Assembly (NCBI GenBank): GCA_016293155.1
Contig: JAEDEU010000090.1
Coordinates: 1 to 6,231 of the forward strand
Reading direction: 5' to 3'
Length of the DNA: 6,231 bases
Origin: Clostridiaceae bacterium
GTDB lineage: Bacteria; Bacillota; Clostridia; Oscillospirales; Butyricicoccaceae
Below the pieces are notes generated by a model that searched no databases, had not been told where the DNA came from, and was given only the letters and a program-made list of their open reading frames with translations. Position 1 is the stretch's first letter. Each line of letters starts with the position of its first letter. The position numbers and the translations under genes were made by a program. Below, piece after piece: positions 1 to 5,426 of this stretch.

Positions 1-9
1 ACAATGTGC

Positions 10-38
10 TTGACAGATTGCGCTTTGTCACACATACT
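10..38 (+). promoter_or_regulatory. Candidate sigma-A promoter for the epimerase operon
   Basis: A perfect -35 box TTGACA (10-15) is followed after 17 bp by CATACT (33-38), which matches four of six positions of TATAAT. The start would fall near 45, leaving a leader of about 58 bases before the ATG at 103. The -35 and spacing are good and the -10 is mediocre, so this is a probable rather than certain promoter. Confidence 0.45.
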
Positions 39-102
39 AATAACAGAACCATTGGAATAAGGCGGATTGTGCATACCGCTGGAATGCAAAGGAGAAGTGA
101 CC

Positions 103-984
103 ATGAAATATACCATTCACAATGCAGTGCTGACTGCGGAGATCGACAGCCACGGCGCAGAGCTTTGCTCGCTCAGAAGCAATCTGACCGGCACCGAATA
201 CATCTGGCAGGCAGACCCGGAGATCTGGGCACGTCATGCGCCGCTGCTGTTCCCGATCATCGGACGGCTCAAGGACAAGCAGTACACCGTGGGCGGTCAG
301 ACCTACGATATCACACAGCACGGCTTTGCGCGTGACTCCGAATTTGTGTGCATGGAGCAGAACGAAAACAGCATTGCCCTGTCGCTGGTGATTTCCGAGC
401 AGGCAGAGCGCATGTATCCGTTCCCGATTGCGCTGACCATCCGCTACACCCTGGACGGCAACCGCCTGAAGAAGGAGCACATCACCACCAACAAGGGGAA
501 CGAGCCGCTGTACTATGAGATTGGCGGGCACGATGCGTTTAATGTCGCGCTGGACGCAGGCGAGACCATGCAGGATTATTATGTGGACTTTGGAGACCGT
601 GCCGAGCTGTATCCGTTCGTCAACGATGAGAATCTGATGCTGACAAAGGACAAGCGCGCCGTACCGCTGAAGGACGGACGGCTGTATCTTGACCCGGAGG
701 TGTTTGCGCTGGATGCACTCATCATGGATGACATCAGCCCGCGGCATCTGACCATTCGCAGCGATAAGAGCGCGCACACCATCCGCATGGATTTTGAGGA
801 TTTTCCGTATGTAGCGCTGTGGACGAAGTATACCGGCAAGGCGACCAACTATGTCTGCATCGAGCCGTGGACGACTCTGCCGGACTGCGCGTATCTGGAC
901 AAGGCGTTGGAGAACAAGATCGGCGTGCGCAGGCTGAATGCGGGTGAAACCGAGATTGTCACCACACTGACCACCATCGAGTAA
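103..984 (+). CDS. LacX-type aldose 1-epimerase (galactose mutarotase-like) protein
   Basis: A 293-residue cytosolic protein of the galactose mutarotase-like fold, which interconverts alpha and beta anomers of aldoses; the sugar used by this LacX-type branch is not evident. The N-terminal block has PLLFPIIGRL (47-56) and HGFAR (73-77), then GGHDAFN (141-147) and CIEPW (252-256). By analogy with the family, His73 and His143 would be the acid/base and substrate-binding histidines and Glu254 the catalytic base. Relatives usually read GGHPAFN, so Asp144 in place of Pro is a small deviation. The ATG at 103 is chosen over an in-frame start at 67 because AAAGGAG (88-94) sits 8 bases before it and the family begins with a short strand like KYTIHNAVL. 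Length is normal for the subfamily. The next gene follows after 33 bases, suggesting cotranscription. Confidence 0.85.
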   Translation: MKYTIHNAVLTAEIDSHGAELCSLRSNLTGTEYIWQADPEIWARHAPLLFPIIGRLKDKQYTVGGQTYDITQHGFARDSEFVCMEQNENSIALSLVISEQAERMYPFPIALTIRYTLDGNRLKKEHITTNKGNEPLYYEIGGHDAFNVALDAGETMQDYYVDFGDRAELYPFVNDENLMLTKDKRAVPLKDGRLYLDPEVFALDALIMDDISPRHLTIRSDKSAHTIRMDFEDFPYVALWTKYTGKATNYVCIEPWTTLPDCAYLDKALENKIGVRRLNAGETEIVTTLTTIE

Positions 985-1017
985 AAACAGTCGCGGGCAT
1001 GGATAGGAGGGAAGTAT

Positions 1018-1563
1018 ATGAGAAACATTTTTATCGGATTTTTCCTGATTTTTTTGGACTTAAACCTGACCTTTGACACCTCTGTTCTCGGACTGCTTCC
1101 GGATTTTGTGGGCTATCTTTTTCTGCTCAGAGGTTTGAAGGAGCTGGAGGCGCGGAGCACGCGATTTGTACAGATCCGTCCGTTTGTGATTGGAATGGTG
1201 ATTTATTCGGCCGTGATTTATGTGCTGGATCTTCTGGGCATTTCCGTTCAGCTCGATTGGCTCGGGCTGCTGATCGGCATTGTTGGAACCGTAGTATCGC
1301 TCTATATTTCCTATGTCATCATTCAGGGTGTGCGCGAGATGGAGACCGGATACGGGATAGACTTGAACGGTCAGAAGCTGGAATCACTCTGGAAAATCAT
1401 GGCGATTGTTCAGATGCTGGTCTATGTCGGCGCATTCCTTCCGATTTTACTGATGTTGTTTGCGATTGTGGGCGTTGTACTCAGTATTTTGTTCCTCATC
1501 GCGTGGAATCACGCAAGAAAACGATATGAGGCGCTGCCGCCTCAGACATTTAGCGGTACATAA
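1018..1563 (+). CDS. Small multi-pass membrane protein with an LLPDFVGY motif, function unknown
   Basis: A 181-residue hydrophobic protein. Probable membrane segments lie at about 3-18, 23-38, 56-77, 81-104 and 126-162, the last long enough for two helices; the basic tail WNHARKRYE is probably cytoplasmic. The LLPDFVGYLFLLRGLKEL stretch near 26-43 recalls a motif I associate with uncharacterised membrane proteins of Firmicutes, but I cannot name the family securely. The start is well supported by AGGAGG (1005-1010) seven bases before the ATG. It lies 33 bases after the epimerase gene and just before a strong terminator, so it is probably the last gene of a two-gene unit. No catalytic or transport motif is visible and no function is assigned. 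Confidence 0.75.
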   Translation: MRNIFIGFFLIFLDLNLTFDTSVLGLLPDFVGYLFLLRGLKELEARSTRFVQIRPFVIGMVIYSAVIYVLDLLGISVQLDWLGLLIGIVGTVVSLYISYVIIQGVREMETGYGIDLNGQKLESLWKIMAIVQMLVYVGAFLPILLMLFAIVGVVLSILFLIAWNHARKRYEALPPQTFSGT

Positions 1564-1570
1564 AACCAAA

Positions 1571-1600
1571 AAGACCGGCGGAATTGCTCCCGCCGGTCTT
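1571..1600. terminator. Bidirectional intrinsic terminator between convergent genes
   Basis: A perfect 11-bp inverted repeat (AAGACCGGCGG at 1571-1581 and its complement at 1590-1600) encloses an 8-base loop. It lies between two convergent stop codons, 7 bases after one and 14 before the other. The bases to its left are A-rich (taaaaccaaa), which reads as a U-rich tail for the minus-strand gene. On the plus strand the tail gtcttgtctgtgt is only moderately U-rich. It probably serves both directions and is stronger for the minus strand. Confidence 0.88.
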
Positions 1601-1614
1601 GTCTGTGTATGGAG

Positions 1615-2112
1615 TTAAGCCCGGTACATCGCGCTGATGCGTGCGTGTGCCAGCACGTGTCCGCGCATCGCGTGCTTCAGCTCGTTCAGGTAAAAGCCCG
1701 GCTTCAGGTCGGGCACGCAGTCCAGTGCGTACACGGTAAGATCATAGCAATGATCCTGATCCGGCGGTGCCATGCCGCCGTAGCAGGAGGCCTGCTCACG
1801 GGTTTCGTCCGAAGCGGCGGAGCAGAAGCTGGTGGTGCCCTGAATGTAATCGACTGCGGTCTGGCTTTCGTTTTCCGCGACCTCGGTGCGCGTCAGCCCG
1901 CACAGCGTCCAGTGAATCCAGCAGAACCCGCAGACCGGAATGGCGTCCATATCGTCCAGTACCGCGGCAAAGCATTTGGTGCCCTCAGGTGCGTCATGGA
2001 TGGTGAACGGAACGGAGCGGGTGTTTTTGCCGGTTTCGGAGAGTTGGGTGCCGTGCTTTCCAAAGCGGTCTGCCCAGTATCCGTTTTCGATTGCAGTGCT
2101 TGTCAGTTTCAT
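1615..2112 (-). CDS. PEBP / YbhB-YbcL family protein, cysteine-rich
   Basis: A 165-residue protein of the phosphatidylethanolamine-binding protein superfamily (bacterial YbhB/YbcL branch), soluble with no visible signal peptide. The ligand pocket motifs are present in order: the DPDAP-like segment as DDMDAIP (53-59), the conserved histidine in WIHW (His67), and YGGMAPPDQDHCY (111-123), which corresponds to the usual YGGPxPPxxxHRY, followed by LTVYALD (125-131). The biochemical role of bacterial members is poorly defined. The start at 2112 is chosen because AAGGAGG (minus strand, 2122-2128) lies 9 bases upstream and family homology begins there; the open frame extends to 2310 but that part is unlike PEBP and covers the promoters. 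Eight cysteines (47, 61, 64, 71, 97, 110, 122, 132) are unusual for this family. It is monocistronic, diverging from yajC and ending at the shared terminator. Confidence 0.85.
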   Translation of the reverse strand: MKLTSTAIENGYWADRFGKHGTQLSETGKNTRSVPFTIHDAPEGTKCFAAVLDDMDAIPVCGFCWIHWTLCGLTRTEVAENESQTAVDYIQGTTSFCSAASDETREQASCYGGMAPPDQDHCYDLTVYALDCVPDLKPGFYLNELKHAMRGHVLAHARISAMYRA

Positions 2113-2145
2113 GCAGGTGTGCCTCCTTGTCGGTTCTTTTCCTCT

Positions 2146-2174
2146 ATTATACCGGAAAATACGGCAGTAGTAAA
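2146..2174 (-). promoter_or_regulatory. Promoter of the PEBP-like gene
   Basis: On the minus strand a perfect TATAAT (2146-2151) is preceded by a 17-bp spacer and TTTACT (2169-2174), four of six matches to TTGACA. The start would lie near 2139, giving a leader of roughly 27 bases that contains the AAGGAGG ribosome binding site. Its -35 is 28 bases from the -35 of the divergent yajC promoter. Confidence 0.7.
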
Positions 2175-2202
2175 CAAAGTTTGAAATCAGTCGGGAAAAT
2201 GC

Positions 2203-2231
2203 TTGTAATTTGCAGGTTGATTGTTTATAAT
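2203..2231 (+). promoter_or_regulatory. Promoter of the yajC-scf operon
   Basis: TTGTAA (2203-2208, four of six matches) is followed after 17 bp by a perfect TATAAT (2226-2231). The start would be near 2238, leaving a leader of about 24 bases containing AGGAGG. This is the only clear promoter upstream of yajC, the TIGR04086-like gene, scfA and scfB, so it is the likely driver of the whole group. Confidence 0.7.
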
Positions 2232-2261
2232 GGTTGTATTGCATAGGAGGTGCACAAGAAA

Positions 2262-2585
2262 ATGATTCGATTTGCATTGAACGCAATGCCGGGGCTGGAG
2301 GCTTACGCAAGCTTTATTCCGCTGATCCTCCTGATCGTCCTGTTCTACTTCATGCTGATTCGTCCGCAGCGCAAGAAGGAAAAGGAAGAAAAGGCAATGC
2401 GTGAAAGCCTGAAGATCGGCGATAACATCTGCACGATCGGCGGCATCATCGGCAAGGTTACATCCATGACAGAGGATACCGTAACCATCGAGACTTCCAG
2501 CGCACGCAGCAAGATCAAGTTCTACAAGTGGGCAATCCGCAGCGTAGAGAATGACAAGCCTGCTGAGCAGAAGGACGAAAAGTAA
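2262..2585 (+). CDS. yajC: Preprotein translocase accessory subunit YajC
   Basis: A 107-residue single-pass membrane protein, the small accessory subunit that associates with SecDF and SecYEG during protein export. One hydrophobic helix spans about 15-33 and is followed at once by the family signature RPQRKK (34-39), a charged linker, then the small soluble domain with KIGDNICTIGGIIGKV (51-66) and KIKF (84-87), and an acidic/basic tail. Length and architecture are typical. AGGAGGTG (2245-2252) sets the start at ATG 2262. An in-frame GTG at 2250 overlaps that Shine-Dalgarno and cannot be the start. It is the first gene of the operon. In Clostridia yajC is commonly found beside the SCIFF genes, and the same arrangement is seen here, but secD and secF do not follow within this window. 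Confidence 0.93.
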   Translation: MIRFALNAMPGLEAYASFIPLILLIVLFYFMLIRPQRKKEKEEKAMRESLKIGDNICTIGGIIGKVTSMTEDTVTIETSSARSKIKFYKWAIRSVENDKPAEQKDEK

Positions 2586-2596
2586 AACATATTCAG

Positions 2597-2641
2597 CCGT
2601 TCCCCCGCATAGCGTAAAATAACCTACGCGCGGAGGGACGG
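2597..2641 (+). promoter_or_regulatory. Hairpin covering the ribosome binding site of the TIGR04086-like gene
   Basis: A 12-base arm (2597-2608) pairs with 2630-2641 with one C/A mismatch and one G-T wobble. Inside it, separated by a 3-base bulge (ATA), a further GCGTA/TACGC stem (2612-2616 with 2625-2629) closes an 8-base loop. The GGAGGG Shine-Dalgarno (2632-2637) of the gene starting at 2647 is wholly in the 3' arm. No T-run follows, so it is not an intrinsic terminator. The likely effect is to limit ribosome access or to serve as an RNA processing/stability element. The pairing is seen; the function is inferred. Confidence 0.6.
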
Positions 2642-2646
2642 ATGAT

Positions 2647-3042
2647 ATGAATCAATCTGAAAAACTGCACATCCTCATTCCGGTTCTGATCGGTCTGTCT
2701 GTGACCATCGGCGGTGTACTTCTCAGTGCGGTTCTGCTCCATTCGGGCAGGATCGGAGAGGGCGCGGCGCCGGCGGCAGCCCTGATTCCCTATGCAGTCG
2801 GCTCGCTGCTGACGGCTCTGCTCGCGGCACGCATGACGAAGGAACGAAAGCTCCCGGTCGGATTTTTGGGAAGTGCGATCCTGTTCGGACTGCTTCTGAT
2901 ACTCAGCCTGTGCTGGATGGGAACCTCCATGCAGCCGGTGCGCATCGGTATTACGGCGGCAGTCGGACTGGGGAGCGGATTATGCGGCGGTTTAACGGGT
3001 GCGGCTGTCCGCACACGAACCAATAAAAGAAGAAAAAAATAG
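2647..3042 (+). CDS. TIGR04086-like four-helix membrane protein
   Basis: A 131-residue, strongly hydrophobic protein with four probable membrane helices at about 8-31, 41-61, 71-91 and 98-122, a short cytoplasmic N-terminus and a very basic tail (RTRTNKRRKK). Size, four-helix pattern and position between yajC and a SCIFF gene fit the TIGR04086 family of small membrane proteins known from Firmicutes; no biochemical role is established for that family. The assignment rests on architecture and context more than on diagnostic residues. ATG 2647 lies 9 bases after GGAGGG (2632-2637), itself buried in a hairpin. An ATG at 2642 is followed at once by a stop (ATG ATA TGA). Its stop codon is 16 bases before scfA, so translation of the two is likely linked. 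A role in exporting or sensing the modified peptide is only a guess from context. Confidence 0.75.
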   Translation: MNQSEKLHILIPVLIGLSVTIGGVLLSAVLLHSGRIGEGAAPAAALIPYAVGSLLTALLAARMTKERKLPVGFLGSAILFGLLLILSLCWMGTSMQPVRIGITAAVGLGSGLCGGLTGAAVRTRTNKRRKK

Positions 3043-3058
3043 AAGGAGGAGAATCACA

Positions 3059-3205
3059 ATGACTCACGTTAAGACTCTCAACACCTGCACTCTGAAGGAT
3101 TCTGCCTGCAAGGGCGGCTGCGGCGAGTGCCAGACTTCCTGCCAGTCTGCCTGCAAGACTTCCTGCACGGTTGCAAATCAGAAGTGCGAGCACGCTGATA
3201 AGTAA
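3059..3205 (+). CDS. scfA: SCIFF / ranthipeptide precursor peptide
   Basis: A 48-residue RiPP precursor of the 'six cysteines in forty-five' (SCIFF) family. The N-terminal leader begins THVKTLNTCTLKDSAC, and the near-invariant core CGECQTSCQSACKTSC (21-36) leads to VANQKC (38-43). The six signature cysteines are 21, 24, 28, 32, 36 and 43 in a C-x2-C-x3-C-x3-C-x3-C-x6-C pattern. For the Clostridium thermocellum homologue a Cys32-Thr37 thioether has been reported; both residues are present here at the same numbers. The family was later grouped with ranthipeptides (gamma-thioethers). Two further cysteines (10 and 17) lie in the leader, which most family members I recall lack. The start is fixed by AGGAGG (3044-3049) nine bases upstream. 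The maturase gene follows after 75 bases containing an intrinsic terminator. The biological role is uncertain; quorum-sensing-like roles have been proposed for related clostridial peptides. Confidence 0.95.
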   Translation: MTHVKTLNTCTLKDSACKGGCGECQTSCQSACKTSCTVANQKCEHADK

Positions 3206-3230
3206 CAAGTTGATCTGAATTGACAGAACA

Positions 3231-3263
3231 CGGGGCTGACGGTTGTCAGTCCCGAAATTTTTT
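3231..3263 (+). terminator. Intrinsic terminator / attenuator between scfA and scfB
   Basis: CGGGGCTGAC (3231-3240) pairs with GTCAGTCCCG (3245-3254) over 10 bp with one G-T wobble, closing a GGTT loop. A run of six T (3258-3263) follows after GAAA's three A residues. This is a canonical Rho-independent terminator placed 25 bases after the scfA stop and just before the scfB ribosome binding site (AAGGAG, 3265-3270). No promoter with a good -10 was seen between it and scfB, so scfB probably depends on read-through. Confidence 0.88.
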
Positions 3264-3280
3264 CAAGGAGAATACATATT

Positions 3281-4654
3281 ATGATTCATCGTTTTTCCCA
3301 TAATGGCGTCAATATCCTGATGGATATCAACAGCGGCTCGGTGCATGTGCTGGATGACGCTGCCTATGCAGTCTCCGGTGCGGTTGCGCCCGGCATGACG
3401 GAGGAATGTCCGGAGGATCTGATCCGCAGCCTGCGCGATGAGTTTACCGAGGAGCAGATCCGCAGCGCCTATGCTGAGCTGTATGAGCTGGAGCAAAACG
3501 GTTATCTGTTTGCTGATGACGATTATATTGACATTGCAAAGGCGATTCCGCAGGGCGCACCGGTCAAGGCGCTGTGCCTGCACGTTGCACACGACTGCAA
3601 TCTGCGCTGTAAATACTGCTTTGCCTCGACAGGCACCTATGACGGCGATCAGCGCAAGATCATGAGCTTTGAAACCGCCAAGGCGGCAATTGATTTTGTT
3701 GTGGAAAAGTCCGGCTCCAGACGCAATATTGAGGTGGATTTCTTCGGCGGCGAGCCGCTCATGGCAATGGATACCGTCAAGAGAACGGTGGAATATGCAC
3801 GCTCGCTGGAGCAGGAGAAGAACAAGCATTTCCGCTTTACCATCACCACCAACGGCGTTGCGCTCAATGACGAATATATTGATTACATCAACGAGAACAT
3901 GGATAACGTGGTTCTGTCGCTGGACGGCAGACGCGAGGTCAATGACGAGATGCGCCCGACGGTCAACGGCAAGGGCTCGTATGACCTGATTGTGCCGAAG
4001 TTTAAAAAGCTGGTAGATCAGCGCGATAAGTCGCTCGACTACTATGTCCGCGGAACCTTTACCAGCAAGAATCTGGACTTTTCCAAGGATGTATTGTCCA
4101 TTGCGGACGCGGGCTTCGATCAGCTTTCAGTCGAGCCGGTTACCAGTGAGCCGGGCACCGGCTATGACCTGAAGGAAAGCGACCTGCCGGCAATTTTTGA
4201 TGAGTACGATCATCTCTGCGATATCATGCGCGAGCGCAAGGCACAGGGCAAGAGCTTTAACTTCTTCCACTTCATGGTGGATTTGCAGCAGGGGCCGTGT
4301 GTCATCAAGCGTCTGCGCGGCTGCGGTGCGGGCTATGAGTACGTTGCAGTCACTCCGGACGGAGAGATTTATCCGTGCCATCAGTTCGTAGGCAAGCCGG
4401 AGTTCTGTCAGGGCAGTGTGTTTGACAAGTCCTTTGACCAGGGCATTTCGGATACCTTTGCGAACCTCAATGTGTGCACAAGACCGAAGTGCCGCGACTG
4501 CTGGGCGAAGTTTTACTGCTCCGGAGGCTGCGCCGCAGCAAACTTTAATATGAATGGAAATCTCACAGATCCGTATGAAATGGGATGTGAACTGGAGAAA
4601 AAACGCCTGGAATGTGCAATTTATCTCAAAGCGGCAGAATTGACCGGCCAATAA
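3281..4654 (+). CDS. scfB: SCIFF radical SAM maturase (thioether-forming, SPASM domain)
   Basis: A 457-residue cytosolic radical SAM enzyme that converts the ScfA peptide to its thioether-crosslinked form using S-adenosylmethionine and iron-sulfur clusters. Domains in order: an N-terminal PqqD-like RiPP recognition element at about 1-85, expected to bind the leader; the radical SAM core with CNLRCKYC (Cys106, Cys110, Cys113, the CxxxCxxC cluster ligands) and FFGGEP (154-159) for SAM binding; and a C-terminal SPASM domain. SPASM ligand candidates are Cys348, Cys366, then Cys404-x2-Cys407-x5-Cys413-x3-Cys417, and Cys436, matching the family's auxiliary-cluster spacing (CX2CX5CX3C). Length is typical for the SCIFF maturase family and no key cysteine is missing, so it should be active. 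The ATG lies 10 bases after AAGGAG. It follows the scfA terminator and is the last gene of the operon. Confidence 0.95.
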   Translation: MIHRFSHNGVNILMDINSGSVHVLDDAAYAVSGAVAPGMTEECPEDLIRSLRDEFTEEQIRSAYAELYELEQNGYLFADDDYIDIAKAIPQGAPVKALCLHVAHDCNLRCKYCFASTGTYDGDQRKIMSFETAKAAIDFVVEKSGSRRNIEVDFFGGEPLMAMDTVKRTVEYARSLEQEKNKHFRFTITTNGVALNDEYIDYINENMDNVVLSLDGRREVNDEMRPTVNGKGSYDLIVPKFKKLVDQRDKSLDYYVRGTFTSKNLDFSKDVLSIADAGFDQLSVEPVTSEPGTGYDLKESDLPAIFDEYDHLCDIMRERKAQGKSFNFFHFMVDLQQGPCVIKRLRGCGAGYEYVAVTPDGEIYPCHQFVGKPEFCQGSVFDKSFDQGISDTFANLNVCTRPKCRDCWAKFYCSGGCAAANFNMNGNLTDPYEMGCELEKKRLECAIYLKAAELTGQ

Positions 4655-4696
4655 TTTGTCAACCCGACAAAATAACGCAAAAACACAAGAATTCAG

Positions 4697-4724
4697 TTGT
4701 TTTTTTCTGAAAAGTCACTATAAT
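4697..4724 (+). promoter_or_regulatory. Candidate promoter for the ProC-like gene
   Basis: A perfect TATAAT (4719-4724) lies 16 bp after TTGTTT (4697-4702), which keeps only the TTG of the -35 consensus. The upstream stretch is A/T-rich. Transcription would begin near 4731, giving a leader of about 106 bases before the gene at 4837. The -10 is convincing and the -35 weak. Confidence 0.55.
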
Positions 4725-4730
4725 GTAGGT

Positions 4731-4836
4731 GTATTGATAAGAGAGTATAGGCACGAGCATATGAATCGCCTGTGTCGATGCGCTTGAGTGTGTACGCACA
4801 CACAACTGTTTTTTTGTTAGGTAAGAGGTGATTTTT
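4731..4836 (+). promoter_or_regulatory. Structured leader with possible 8-codon upstream ORF and terminator-like hairpin
   Basis: The presumed 5' leader holds three overlapping elements. A tiny ORF at 4761-4787 reads MNRLCRCA and stops at TGA, with a weak AGG (4749-4751) nine bases upstream. A hairpin pairs 4784-4792 with 4797-4805 (eight pairs, one A/A mismatch) around a TACG loop, followed three bases later by seven T (4809-4815), resembling an intrinsic terminator. A competing pairing joins TGTGT (4771-4775) and GCG (4780-4782) to 4795-4802 and would exclude the terminator. This is the geometry of a transcription attenuator, but no known riboswitch or T-box signature was recognised and translation of the small ORF is unproven. 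Confidence 0.35.
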
Positions 4837-5340
4837 ATGCCACACAGCATCAGAGTCGGGCTGATCGGTATGACCGATCTCGGTGAAAAGATGTTCCGCG
4901 GAATTATGGACCGCAATCTGATCGCCCGCAACTGTATGTTTGTAGCAGATACCAATCCGGAAAAGCTGGAGGTCTGTTCCGAATACGGAATCCATGGCTA
5001 TACCGAGCTGACCGCGCCCATGACACGGGCTGAGGTCATTTTCCTGAACAGCGTTCGCCGTGATTTTTCGTCGATGCTTTCGGCAATCTGCGGAACAACG
5101 CGGAGTAAGGTTCTGGTATCTACGGTGGAAGGCCGTGATTGTGAATACATTTTGGATCGTGTTGCCAAGGCAACGCAGGTCGTTTGTGCAAAGCTCGTTG
5201 AGGAGGACGGGGAGACAAAGGTTTATGTGACCTATTCTCCGAATTTTCCGAACTGGAAAAAGCCGCCGATTCTCGATATACTCGGAACCATCGGCACGGT
5301 TCAGCCGGACGATGCGGTTCCGCAGGCGCAGGACGCATAA
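4837..5340 (+). CDS. Pyrroline-5-carboxylate reductase-like protein, N-terminal domain only
   Basis: A 167-residue cytosolic protein resembling the Rossmann nucleotide-binding half of ProC / F420-dependent oxidoreductase-like proteins. The pattern IRVGLIGMTDLGEKMFRGIM aligns with the ProC start, where GFIGxGNMG is usual; here it is G8-x-x-G11-x4-G16, with Thr13 replacing the middle glycine. VADTNPEKLEVCSEYGI (36-52) matches the second strand and helix, and AEVIFLNSVRRDFSSML (65-81) the third strand region. The C-terminal dimerisation and catalytic domain of ProC (full length about 265-280 residues) is absent and does not appear in any downstream frame, so proline synthesis is unlikely. It could be a regulatory or orphan derivative. 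ATG 4837 is favoured by AAGAGG (4823-4828) eight bases upstream over the in-frame GTG 4828. A structured leader precedes it and a membrane protein gene follows after 67 bases. Confidence 0.6.
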   Translation: MPHSIRVGLIGMTDLGEKMFRGIMDRNLIARNCMFVADTNPEKLEVCSEYGIHGYTELTAPMTRAEVIFLNSVRRDFSSMLSAICGTTRSKVLVSTVEGRDCEYILDRVAKATQVVCAKLVEEDGETKVYVTYSPNFPNWKKPPILDILGTIGTVQPDDAVPQAQDA

Positions 5341-5361
5341 CCGGGCGGAATAAACGGACAC

Positions 5362-5426
5362 AGCCGGGAATACCTTAAATCAGACAAACCCACAAGGGGG
5401 CGATTTGATGAGAAGGGTTCCCGGCT
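5362..5426 (+). repeat. Inverted repeat flanking a ribosome binding site and start codon
   Basis: AGCCGGGAA (5362-5370) and its exact complement TTCCCGGCT (5418-5426) form a possible 9-bp stem around a 47-base loop. The loop contains the AAGGGGG Shine-Dalgarno (5394-5400) and the ATG at 5408. The second arm lies in codons 4-7 of the gene and is followed by four T. The repeat is seen; any regulatory role is inferred, and chance pairing in GC-rich coding DNA is possible. Confidence 0.35.

Noticed and set aside
67..102. Upstream in-frame start for the epimerase
   Set aside because: It would overlap the AAAGGAG ribosome binding site, and the extra 12 residues do not fit the family start.
37..777. 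Long minus-strand open frame opposite the epimerase gene
   Set aside because: It is antisense to a well-supported family protein, shows no recognisable domain, and arises from codon bias on the other strand.
1609..2184. Plus-strand open frame opposite the PEBP-like gene
   Set aside because: It is antisense to a gene with clear family motifs, promoter and ribosome binding site.
2113..2310. N-terminal extension of the PEBP-like protein
   Set aside because: It would run through both divergent promoters and the yajC start; a strong ribosome binding site precedes the start at 2112.
2999..3014. GTGCGG-CTGT-CCGCAC hairpin near the end of the TIGR04086-like gene
   Set aside because: Six base pairs inside coding sequence with no T-run on either strand; not a terminator, and no evidence of a regulatory role.
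3220..3248. TTGACA upstream of scfB as a promoter -35
   Set aside because: The -10 position at 17 bp spacing reads TTGTCA and lies inside the terminator stem, so it is not a convincing promoter.
3263..3829. Minus-strand open frame opposite scfB
   Set aside because: Antisense shadow of the radical SAM gene, without recognisable domains.
4655..4671. TTTGTC-AACCC-GACAAA hairpin right after scfB as terminator
   Set aside because: Only six mostly A/T pairs and no T-run after it on the plus strand; scfB may end elsewhere, but this is not a canonical terminator.
4693..5361. Minus-strand open frame opposite the ProC-like gene
   Set aside because: Antisense to a protein with Rossmann-type motifs and a proper ribosome binding site; no domain recognised.
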